This document shows positions 21,241 through 29,339 of a DNA stretch of 64,000 nt, one piece after another. The DNA is from Prorocentrum cordatum (Eukaryota > Sar > Dinophyceae > Prorocentrales > Prorocentraceae), in assembly GCA_963575745.1 (NCBI GenBank), contig CAUYUJ010004757.1, positions 1 to 64,000 of the forward strand, written 5' to 3'. Below the pieces are notes generated by a model that had not been told where the DNA came from, made no database searches, and saw only the letters and a list, made by a program, of their open reading frames with translations. The translations under genes and the position numbers were made by a program. Every line of letters starts with the position of its first letter. The stretch's first letter is position 1.

Positions 21241-22002
21241 TACGCGTACGCCTGGCACGAGCGTTGCACCATTACCCGACAGGCGAGCTGCGCCCGCACG
21301 CTCCGCGGACCCCCCGAACGCTCGGCACCCGCCCTGGCGGGAGCATCGGGCACCAAGAAGGCCCGACGTCCCCCGCGCAAGACGAAGCCGGCGAAGCCGC
21401 CATTACTCGGCGGAGAAATGTGCATTGATTTCGAGCTAGCAAAATCGACGAGGTGAGCTCGTTGAGGTCGTCCATGTAGAAATCATCTTCACCTGGGGGG
21501 ATGGAGCGGGGAAGGAACCTGCGCGCGAAGGAGAAGGCAGCGAGCGAGAACGGCGGCGCGCGCGGAAGAAGGAGCGGAGGGGGAAATCGGAACCTGCACG
21601 GAAGGGAGGCGCGGCGCGGCGACCGCCGGCGAAAGCGCGCGCGCGCAGAGCAAGCAGTCGGAGGCGCGCGACGGACCGCCGGCGCGCGCGCGCGAAGCAA
21701 GCAGGCGGCGGAGAAAACGCCGCACCCCCAGCTGCCAGCGCCGATGGCTGGCAGCAAGGAAAGGAACCTGCGCGGCGCGCGCGCGCCGCGCGCGCGCAGA
21801 GCCGCCGCGACGCGGGATCCCAGCGGCGGCCAAGCAAACAAACAGCCAGCGCTGGCAGCGCCGCGCGGCGCGGCGCGCGGCCCCCCTCCTCGCAGGCCGC
21901 TCCTGCGCGGCGTCGCGCTCGTCGGCGGACATGGCCGCCGACACCCCGCGCTCCCGTTCGCTATCGCGCGCGCGTTTGTGCCTGCCAAGCAAACGAGTTT
22001 GT
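21241..22002. other. Spacer left of element Y; no gene established
   Basis: Contains several imperfect copies of a GGAACCTGCGCG-type motif (about 21510-21780). A short minus-strand frame near 21420-21500 (DDFYMDDLNELTSS) looks protein-like but has no context. Confidence 0.4.
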
Positions 22003-22213
22003 ATGGGCGCTCTGGGCAGCATTTGAGCGCGGGGAGAAGTCGCGCGAGCGTCGTGGCCCCTATTGGCTATCTTCTTGCTTGTCTCTAATGCTGCGGGACG
22101 GCTATTCACGGCTGAGGCGGATCCCCACCCTGCGCGCCCGCGAGCGCGTTCTCGTCGCAGGTGAATGGGATTTGTCTCACGCGTGGCCGTCCCGCTGGCG
22201 GGATGCGTTTTTC
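22003..22213 (+). repeat. Y terminal repeat A1
   Basis: 211 bp matching 40120-40330. Starts ATGGGCGCTCTGGGCAGC and ends GCGGGATGCGTTTTTC. Confidence 0.85.
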
Positions 22214-22495
22214 GCGCGCGTTCGCTTGGCCGCTCCGCCGCCTCTTTCTCCCGTCGCAGGTTCCCCCCCCCCCCCTCCTCCCGCGCGCGCGTCGCTTGAC
22301 CGCTCCGCCGCCTCTCTCTCCCGTCGCAGGTTCCCCCCCCCCCCTCCTCCCGCGCGCGCGTTCGCTTGGCCGCTCCGCCGCCTCTCTCTCCCGTCGCAGG
22401 TTCCTCCCCTCGCCCCTCCTCCCGCGCGCGCGTTCGCTTGGCCGCTCCGCCGCCTCTCTCTCCGTTGCAGGTTCCTCCCCTCCCCTCCTCCCCCA
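22214..22495. repeat. 62-66 bp tandem repeat in the Y leader
   Basis: Four to five units of CTTGGCCGCTCCGCCGCCTC followed by TCTCCCGTCGCAGGTTCC and a C-rich stretch. Confidence 0.85.
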
Positions 22496-22589
22496 CAGGT
22501 CCGCGCGTCTACTTCGTGGAGAGCACCTACGTCCCTCGTCGGTTTTGCAGCTCGAAGGTCAGGACACACATGAGTACGGGTCATCCTGG

Positions 22590-23160
22590 GCCGAATGCCG
22601 ACCCAGTGCGCAGTATGCCTGCGGATGCCGTATGCCGGCCACTTGTCCCCTGCGCTGTACTGCAAGTGCGCGCCGTATGCTGGTCCCTTGTGCGCAGTAT
22701 GCCTGCGGATGCCGTACGCCGGCAATCATTCCTCTGTGCAGTATGCCTGCAGTGTGTGCCGTATGCCGGCCATTGTGCGCAGTATGCCAGCGAATGCCGA
22801 ATGCCGGCCCTGTACGCAGTATGCCTGCGATTGCCGCCTGTCAGCCCCTCTCCGCAGCATGCCTGCGCGCGCGGCTGTATGCCTGCAAGTGGGCGCCGTA
22901 TGCCGGCCATTAAGCGCAGTATGCCTGCGAGTGCCGTATGCCGGCCCCCCCCCATAGCGCAGTATGCCTGCGTGCGTTGCAGTATGCCTGCAAGTGTGTG
23001 CCGTATGCCGGCCCTTGTACGCAGTACGCCTGCGGTTGCCGCATGCCGGCCCAGTGCGCAGTATGCCTGCGGATGCTGCCTGTCAGCCCCAGTGCGCAGT
23101 ATGCCTGCGGCGTGCGTTTGCCTGCCCTCTTGCGCTGGATGCCTGCGGGTTATGTCACGT
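22590..23160. repeat. ~30-bp tandem repeat in the Y leader
   Basis: Roughly seventeen units of the GCAGTATGCCTGCGGATGCC / GTATGCCGGCC type. Spurious cysteine-rich frames arise from it. It lies between A1 and gag of Y, comparable to the 179-bp repeats in the leader of X. Confidence 0.85.
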
Positions 23161-23309
23161 GCAACCGCCAGCGCGCGATAAGGACGCCGAGGGGGATACG
23201 TGCACGGCGCTTTCCGACGCGCGCGCAGCATCCATGGCGCTGGCTCGCTCAGACATCGTTGAGTTGCTTGGCGATCTGCCTGCTGGCGCATTCGGCACCG
23301 ACAAAGAAT

Positions 23310-23465
23310 CACAGCGCTGCGGGCGCGGCGCTCTGCGGCGTCCGCCACGCGGTCGCAGCAACCATCCTGCGATGGGTGCGGCGGCGCGTCGGGCGGCGCC
23401 GCCCCCGCCGAGCACAAGGCGGTGGCGGCGCGCGCCTCGACGGCGACGCCTGGCTGCTACAACCC
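23310..23465 (-). repeat. X terminal repeat B2 (right end of X)
   Basis: 156 bp identical by eye to 23868-24023. It ends the element; outer flank is Y sequence. Confidence 0.85.
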
Positions 23466-23482
23466 GGGCGGATGTGGGTGGG

Positions 23483-23867
23483 GCGAAACGCGCCCACAGG
23501 AAGATGGGCGCCCCGCCTGCCGCAAACAATTATGGAACCTGCGAGCGGCAAGGCTGGTCGGCGCCGCGGACGGGTCGCGCGCGCTCCCTCCGCGGCGGCC
23601 TAGCCGCCACGCATGACTGTTCCTGTGCGCGGCAAGGCTGGCCGGTGCCGCGGTGAACGCTCGCGTGCGCTCCCTCCGCGGCGACCTAGCCGCGGCGCAT
23701 CCGACAAAACCGCGGCTCCATCTTTCTCGCGTTTCGCGTGTCGTCGCCTCGCGGCGAAGCGCCCCTCGCAACCTCACGCGCTCGCTGCGGGGCGCGCGGA
23801 CGCACGCGCATCGCGTCCTCGCTGCTGTGCCCGCGAGACAGCATTCGTGCCTCGGCTGTTCGCTCAC
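23483..23867 (-). repeat. X repeat A2
   Basis: 385 bp matching A1 at 32653-33037 with about one difference (near 23562). It abuts B1 exactly at 23867/23868. Confidence 0.85.
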
Positions 23868-24023
23868 CACAGCGCTGCGGGCGCGGCGCTCTGCGGCGTC
23901 CGCCACGCGGTCGCAGCAACCATCCTGCGATGGGTGCGGCGGCGCGTCGGGCGGCGCCGCCCCCGCCGAGCACAAGGCGGTGGCGGCGCGCGCCTCGACG
24001 GCGACGCCTGGCTGCTACAACCC
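23868..24023 (-). repeat. X repeat B1
   Basis: 156 bp; starts CACAGCGCTGCGGGCGC in plus sense and ends GGCTGCTACAACCC. Lies about 100 bp beyond the recombinase stop codon. Confidence 0.85.
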
Positions 24024-24127
24024 AATGCAACAGCAGGCCGGCGTCAGCCGTCGTGTGCGCGCGCCCCCACTGCCAACGTCGCGACGTTTCTTACCGCGTG
24101 CGGGATGAAGGGCGCGACGAGCGCGCA

Positions 24128-25699
24128 TTACGGCTGAGATGCAGCGCCTGCGGGGTCATGGCCCGCGGCCTCAGGGCCCGCGCTGGCGGAGAGGGCCATG
24201 CCCTCGCCCGTCGCCGCGTCTTCCAGGGCAGGCTGGTCCAGGTAGGCCTTAAATGCGCCGGACCTCCAGTTGCCGGCTCTCAAGATGGTGGCGAGGCTCC
24301 CCCCGCTTTGGCGGAGAGTCTCCGTGTGGCCGCGCCGCAGGCACTTCGAGGTGATGCGGGCGGCATTGGGGAGGCCCGCCGCTTGCGCCGACCTGCGCAG
24401 GTTGCGGGTAATTGCTGGCACGGGGAGCACGCGCCCGGCTCTGGTCGGCTTTGCCAGGTGGGCAAAAGGAGACGCACCCGGCGCGAGGTCGCCCAGTAGG
24501 GCGCGCGGGGCGTGCACTGGGCAGGTCGCGGTGCAGATGCTGCACCAGCACGAGCGCCTGACTTCGCTAGGCCTGGGCTTATGCTTTCGCCTCGAGAGGT
24601 GGAGTACGACCGCCTCGCTCGTGTTGAAAAGCACGATGGTCGGCACTGGGCGGTCCAGTTCCTCCTGCGTGAACCGGAAGTTGGCCGCCCGTGCTGGGTC
24701 GCCTATGCTGATCAACAGCGCCTCCGAGGGAAGCCTCAAGGCCAGTGCGAAGGCGACTACGAACAGCGCTCGCACCTGAGGGTCAGGCACGTGCGGCAAC
24801 ATCGCGACTAACGCCTTCCGCGTGACAGGGGGAGGTCGCGGGTCAGGCTGGGGCGCACGGTGCTTGATCGCGGCCTTTGCGCGCGAAACGGCGGGGCTGC
24901 TGAACGCTGAGCGGTCGAGGCCCAGCAGCGTGCAGGCCTTGTCGACCTGGGCTTTGTAATTGGCAAAAGTGCCGGGGTTCGAGAAGCACAAAGCCCAAAG
25001 ACATAGCTCGTCCGCAGTTGGCGGGAGGGGGCTGTCCCCTTTTCCGAGCTGCGATTTGGCGAAACGGAACCAGCACCTCAGGCCGGCTGTCCACGTGCCG
25101 ATGGAGCGCGGGGCACCGTTGAGGACGGCGGCGCACCGGGCCCCGAATAAGGCGCGCTTCCTGAATTCGGGGTCGCTCGGCGCAACGGCCAGGCGTCGAA
25201 TTGCGGCGCGCGGGCCTCCTCTTCTCGAGCCCAGGGGCGACGCTTTCAGCGCGGCCGTCGCCCGCGCTAATTGCAGCCGCTGCGAGAGTACGCCCTCCTG
25301 TTGCGGGCGTGCGGGTGCCTGCGCGGCTGGACTCCTACCACCCGCCCGCGGGGGGGGCGAGGAGGACGAGGAGGAGGAGGAGGACGAGGAGGAAGAGGAG
25401 GAGCCAGCGGCGGAGGAGACACACGGCTGAGCGCACACGGGCGCCGCAGGCACCTCGTCACTCACGAACGCCGCCGCAGGTGGCGGGCCCGGCGGCGGCT
25501 TTGCTCGCGCGAAGAGCGCGATCGCGCGCTGCGCGTCGGGCGACAGATTCACGTAGCCGCTCCAGTTTTCCGGTGCGCCAACCGCCCGCACAGATGAGAT
25601 CGCGAACACATCGCAAGAAACCAGAAACTTGGCGACTTCCTCAACGACCGTGGGTGACGCCCACGGGGTCGCAACGGCGATCTGGTCGGCGAGCTTCAT
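24128..25699 (-). CDS. Tyrosine recombinase of element X (uninterrupted)
   Basis: A 523-residue single frame from ATG 25699. An N-terminal helix-rich part (VVEEVAKFLVSCDVFAI) is followed by a proline/serine-rich linker with a long poly-serine run (about residues 99-116), a core-binding region (SIGTWTAGLRCWFRFAKSQL, LWALCFSNPGTFANYKAQV), then the catalytic domain. Active-site boxes: ALRLPSEALL (Arg I), a Cys-rich insertion (CWCSICTATCP), KCLRRGH in the HxxR box (Lys where Y has His), GNWRSGAFKAYLD with Trp and the nucleophilic Tyr. This is the DIRS/Ngaro/PAT recombinase class, replacing integrase. Unlike gag and pol of the same element, it needs no introns to be open. The His-to-Lys change may still permit activity, since that box varies among YRs. 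Confidence 0.85.
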   Translation of the reverse strand: MKLADQIAVATPWASPTVVEEVAKFLVSCDVFAISSVRAVGAPENWSGYVNLSPDAQRAIALFARAKPPPGPPPAAAFVSDEVPAAPVCAQPCVSSAAGSSSSSSSSSSSSSSSPPPRAGGRSPAAQAPARPQQEGVLSQRLQLARATAALKASPLGSRRGGPRAAIRRLAVAPSDPEFRKRALFGARCAAVLNGAPRSIGTWTAGLRCWFRFAKSQLGKGDSPLPPTADELCLWALCFSNPGTFANYKAQVDKACTLLGLDRSAFSSPAVSRAKAAIKHRAPQPDPRPPPVTRKALVAMLPHVPDPQVRALFVVAFALALRLPSEALLISIGDPARAANFRFTQEELDRPVPTIVLFNTSEAVVLHLSRRKHKPRPSEVRRSCWCSICTATCPVHAPRALLGDLAPGASPFAHLAKPTRAGRVLPVPAITRNLRRSAQAAGLPNAARITSKCLRRGHTETLRQSGGSLATILRAGNWRSGAFKAYLDQPALEDAATGEGMALSASAGPEAAGHDPAGAASQP

Positions 25700-25894
25700 T
25701 CTGGCGCGCCGAGGGGCGCGTTGAGAGAGGTCGCCCCGCGCCCTGCGCGCCTCTCGATAGCCCCCTTCGCGTGTGAGAGCGTTCGTGCCGCGTTACTGAC
25801 GCGCCTTCCCGGGCGGCGCTCGCGTCTCTTTCTCTGATGCGAGCCTTGCGCGGGGTCGAGCGGGAGCGACCGGCGCTGGCCGGTGACGGCGCGG

Positions 25895-26377
25895 CTAAGG
25901 CGACGTCGTTTCGATTGGGTCGTCATCGACGTCCGCGCCCTGCGGCGCGCCCACCATCGTCGTGCGATAGTCGATGGTATCAGATTCGCTGCTTGAGCAG
26001 CTGGACTCCGGTTCGAGTTCCGTGCCGAAGGTGCAGAGTGCTTCGTCCAGTCGGCATTCGATGGCCAGCTGGATGGCCCGGAGGATCGTCGCGCGCGCGT
26101 CCCTAGCCAAGCCCAGGGACGGCACTGAATCCGCGGGAAGCCGCCCGAGCTGGAACCACGAGCGGATCCCGCGGCCCCGCAGCCACGAGGCCGCCGCGTC
26201 CGTGTCGCGCTGCCGCATCTCGCTCCTGAAAAGGGAATGCGCCGCGACCTTCGCGAGATGACTTGCGGTGTGCGCTCGCTGGATCAGCCGAACGTAACAG
26301 CACCTCCGCGGCGGTGTTCGATCGCGCGCCATGGATACGTTGAAAATGCCCTCGGGGCGGGGGCAGACTTGCCGCAT
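25895..26377 (-). CDS. Small acidic-tailed ORF between pol and recombinase of X
   Basis: 160 residues from an ATG at 26377, 90 nt beyond the pol stop and ending 195 nt before the recombinase start. Protein-like core: LIQRAHTASHLAKVAAHSLF, AAASWLRGRGIRSWFQLGRL, AILRAIQLAIECRLDEALC. Then a Ser/Glu/Asp-rich tail (ESSCSSSESDTIDY, ADVDDDPIE). I recognise no family. DIRS elements may carry a methyltransferase and Ngaro elements a hydrolase in this interval, but no motif of either is visible. The frame stays open upstream to 26530, overlapping the end of pol, so a longer product or read-in is possible. Confidence 0.45.
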   Translation of the reverse strand: MRQVCPRPEGIFNVSMARDRTPPRRCCYVRLIQRAHTASHLAKVAAHSLFRSEMRQRDTDAAASWLRGRGIRSWFQLGRLPADSVPSLGLARDARATILRAIQLAIECRLDEALCTFGTELEPESSCSSSESDTIDYRTTMVGAPQGADVDDDPIETTSP

Positions 26378-26466
26378 GACGCTACGCGCGAGCGAGCGCG
26401 GGGTGACGGGTGGGCGGGAGAGCAGGAGCGGGGGGAAGGAGAGCACTGGCGAGGCCGCGAGAGCGC

Positions 26467-29106
26467 TCAGACGGGACGGGCCGCGAGCTGGCATGGCAGC
26501 TGGAGGTCCCAGAATTCTGGCCGCAGCCACGGGCGCCTCCAGGTGGCCCCAATGCGTGTCATGAGATCATAATCCTCCCGACTGGGCAGGTCAGAAATGT
26601 TATCAACTGGCGCGCCGCGGGAGTGGGACCCGACCTGACAGAGATAACGCGCGGGCCCGCCGGAAGGGACACGGTCGATCCGGAGGTTGATCTGGAGCAG
26701 CCCGATCACCGACCAGAAGTGGTGGACGATGGCCCCGTGGTCGCAGCACTTCGCTGATCCCTTTCGGAACGACCATTCGGCGATCGTGTTGTCGCTAAAG
26801 AGGCGAACCTTGCGGCCCCGGAGCTCCTTCTGCCAGGTGGAGATCGCCAAGGCCGAAGCGAGCATCTCGAGTCCGGCGATCTGATCGTCGCTCCGCTGCT
26901 GGAATTGCCTGCGCGCAGGCCGAATTGCATCGATCGGTCGCCGGCGCGCGATCGGGGCCTCGTTAGCCAGGCCGGCGGCATCTGGTCTGTGTATTCCCAA
27001 CGTCCGTCGATCCAGAGGACGGCGGCCGCTCGTGGGGGCTCGCCCCGGGCGTCAGCGAAGGCAAGGACCGGCGGGCGGGTGTCCGCGGGCTCCCATTCCC
27101 TTGTCTCTGCAACGCTTCTCTGCAACACTTCCAACCACCACGCCAGGCTGCGCAGGGCGGGGCGCGGTAGAAACGGACGCCCCGAGTGTGCGTGGGCGAA
27201 CAAGGGCCGCAGCATCGCACGGCCTAGTTTGCGGAATTGCCACGACGCCGCCCACGACAACGCGCCCGCGAGCTTGGCGGCCCCACCTGTGCAAAGAAAG
27301 GTGTCGCCCCCGGCGCGCGCGGCGCGCGATCACGCGCGCGCCTGCGGTCATCGAACCGTCGTCAAGCGCCGTCCTGATTCGGTTCGTCCATTTGTCGACC
27401 TTGTCCTTGGACGGGCGCGCAATCAGCCCTTTGCGTGAGGTCTGCGACACCGCACGCACAGTGCCCTAGCCCCCCATTCGCGAACGCGTCGCGCGCGGTG
27501 CACCGAGATGGCTAGTCCGAGAATCACGAGCGACGGGCCCGACTCAGTTTTCTTATCGGCCACCGACGTAGGGCCCAGGATGCACCTGATCACCCGGACC
27601 ACGCACGAGAGGGCGTGCTGGGCCTTTGCGCGAGCGCGGAGAGGGTCGACCGGGTGCGACGGAAGGGGGGGAGGGGACAGAGCGAGACGGGCCTCCCCGG
27701 AGCGCTCGACGCCGAACAGATCGTCGACGTACCTCAGGATTGGGATCCGCAAGAGGCGCCTGCAGATGGCCACTAGGGCCGCGCCGATTCTCTCCCAGTT
27801 GTGTACGCTGCTGACTGCGCCGCGACGCGCGGCGGGGCGGCGGGTGGGGCGGGATGGCCCGCGCGGGCCTGCTCCGAACGGGAGGGCAACGTGCTGGGCT
27901 CCCCAGGTGACGCCGGCGAAGCAATAGATGACCCAAGCGAAGCGTCGGTGCTCCGGGCGCAAGGGGATTCTGCGGAAGGCGGAATCAATATCGGCCTTGA
28001 AGAGCTCCAAGGGCCCCAGGGGTGCCTGAACAGGGCAGAGCGCACGCGGCGTCGGGGCCCGAGAAACGCGTCGCGCCAATTTCCGACACGCGTCAAACAG
28101 CGCGTCGACAGTGTCATGCTTCATCCGTTCCTGCGGCTCCGTACCCTTGTTGAGGTGGGCCGCGCTGCAGTCGTCTACGGCGCGCACCTGGCGCGCGGGC
28201 GGCGGTCCGCGAATGAGCGGCGCGGGCGGCCGTCGGGGTACCTTAGCGGTGCCGTCCGGCCGCGTCCCCTGCTCCACGCCGAAGCGGGGGATTACCGCGG
28301 CATCCGGGGGCACGTCGTCGGGGCTCAGTCGCCGGGGCGTCGTCAATCGCCCCGCGCTCGCGTCGGCGAGTGCGCCCTCGTGCAGCGCTTCGTCGCACGG
28401 GCTTGGCCGTGTCCTTTTGAACAATGCTTTTCTGTCCCGTGCATTGGCTGGCGCGCGGCGGGGCGGGGGGCCAGGGAGGAGAAGCCGGGCCCCTGCCGAC
28501 GCGCGCGCGCGCCGGCCTCGAAGGATCTCTTCCGCTGATATCAGCGGCTTATGCGCCATCTCCGTCCCCGTGCCGGATTTTTCGAGTGTCCCAATCAGCG
28601 GTGCACCCTTCGCCGGCCGCGCTCCGTCGGGCGCGAGAAGCAGAGCCGCCCCTCGCGCGTTGCACCTCACGGAAGAAGTCAACGCATTTCGGGTCGTGGA
28701 AGTCCACATCGGCGACCAGGCGTTCGAAGAGCGGGCCGTTGACGCCGGATGCTACGTTGGCGACGCCCGGGTCCGCGCCGCGACCCCAGATTTCGACGAA
28801 TCCGGCCGTCCTGAACTGATGTGCCATGGAGAGGACCCGCAGAACAGCCCCTTCACGCTCCTCCCTTACCTGCGCTCGGTCGTGGCGCGCGGTCGCCTTG
28901 CGCGCGCACCTGGGCGCCTCTTCGGGTGGCCTCGATGCCATCCATTCAAGCGCCGCCAAAGTGTCCTGCGAAAGCTTGCAGCCCGGCTCGAAGCCGGCAT
29001 CGCCTTCGAGGGCGGCCGCTTCGGCGAAAGACAACTTGCGAGCATCAGACACAGACCGTTTGGGAGCCGGCTCGTCCGGGCTCGCGTGCTCGCGAAAGCG
29101 CTTCAT
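26467..29106 (-). CDS. Pol: reverse transcriptase-RNase H of YR element X (intron-containing)
   Basis: ATG 29106 (MKRFREHASPDE). Order: GAPLIGTLEKSG; AVIPRFGVEQG; VRAVDDCSAAHLN; FKADIDSAFRRIP (motif A); LPFGA|VSSVHNWERIG; ILRYVDDLFGVE (motif C); KTESGPSLVILGL; LIARPSKDKVDKW; KLAGALSWAASWQFRKLGRA; VLAFADARGEP (RNase H Asp); QIAGLEMLASALA (Glu); LFSDNTIAEW (Asp); DNISDLPSRED. Taken at face value these fall in several frames. With the listed introns removed I can follow one frame from 29106 to the stop at 26467, checked by codon phase at each junction. Four introns are needed to restore frame (28608, 27442, 27287 and 26909 starts); the others are in-frame and are inferred from length agreement with D and Y. 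Confidence 0.8.
26607..26660 (-). other. Putative intron i8, X RNase H
   Basis: 54 nt (in-frame), GC-AG. Splicing gives IDRVPS|VDNISDLPSRED. Same position as D1 15958-16016. Confidence 0.65.
26909..26958 (-). other. Putative intron i7, X RNase H
   Basis: 50 nt, GC-AG, AG|GC...CAG|GC. Joins MPPAWLTR to QFQQRSDDQIAGLE. Same position as D1 16265-16328. Confidence 0.8.
27287..27341 (-). other. Putative intron i6, X-specific
   Basis: 55 nt, GC-AG, with TTTCTTTGCACAG at its 3' end. Splicing gives MTAG|GAAKLAG, the same length as the uninterrupted D1 segment LTAGAASKLAG. Frame is restored exactly. Confidence 0.85.
27442..27503 (-). other. Putative intron i5, X pol
   Basis: 62 nt, GT-AG. Joins ILGLAIS to TSRKGLIARPS and restores frame. 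Same position as D1 16757-16814. Confidence 0.8.
27815..27868 (-). other. Putative intron i4, X RT
   Basis: 54 nt (in-frame), GC-AG. Splicing turns an 18-residue interruption into PFGA|VSSVHNWERIG. Same position as D1 17108-17157. Confidence 0.75.
28026..28067 (-). other. Possible mini-intron, X-specific
   Basis: 42 nt (in-frame), GT-AG with a TGTTCAG acceptor but a non-AG exon end. Removal makes the interval before FKADIDSAF the same length as in D1. It could equally be a 14-residue insertion. Confidence 0.4.
28188..28241 (-). other. Putative intron i2, X RT
   Basis: 54 nt (in-frame), GT-AG, AAG|GT. Splicing gives PDGTAK|VRAVDDCSAA. Same codon position as introns in D (GC donor) and Y (GA donor). 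Confidence 0.75.
28608..28665 (-). other. Putative intron i1b, X pol
   Basis: 58 nt, GT-AG, phase 0. Joins CVDFFRE to GAPLIGTLEK and restores frame. Same position as D1 17892-17938. Confidence 0.8.
28870..28917 (-). other. Putative intron i1a, X pol
   Basis: 48 nt (in-frame), GC-AG, phase 0. Joins SRPPEE to VREEREGAVLR. Same position as D1 18140-18212. Confidence 0.6.
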
Positions 29107-29124
29107 GGCGAAAGCAAGCTGAAC

Positions 29125-29215
29125 GCACGCGCCGCGGAGGGCGAGGGGGGCGCCAAGGCGAGGGGCGCGCCGTGGAGGGCGAGGGGGGCGCCGTGGAGGG
29201 CGCAGGAGGGAGGGC
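29125..29215. repeat. Short GC-rich tandem repeat between gag and pol of X
   Basis: Repeats of GGAGGGCGAGGGGGGCGCC type, about 24-30 bp, in the intergenic gap (stop of gag 29340, start of pol 29106). Confidence 0.6.
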
Positions 29216-29339
29216 GGGGCCCGCGCATTCCTGGTGCGCCTCGGACCCTTTACCGCGTCGGACGCTCTAATTAGCAGCAAGCCCAAAATTCCGCGCGCCG
29301 TGCTGACGGCTGTGCCCGTCAGGCGCGCGCTGTCGCTGA

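Noticed and set aside
21420-21500. Possible exon DDFYMDDLNELTSS on the minus strand
   Set aside because: A single short protein-like stretch without neighbouring exons or homologue in the window.
22161-23181. Cysteine-rich repeat proteins over 22.2-23.2 kb
   Set aside because: All residues derive from tandem DNA repeats whose period is not held in frame.
23310-24023. Treating 23310-24023 and 39991-40549 as LTR fragments of one element
   Set aside because: Base-level matching shows two independent A/B repeat sets, one belonging to X and one to Y; nesting explains the order without rearrangement.
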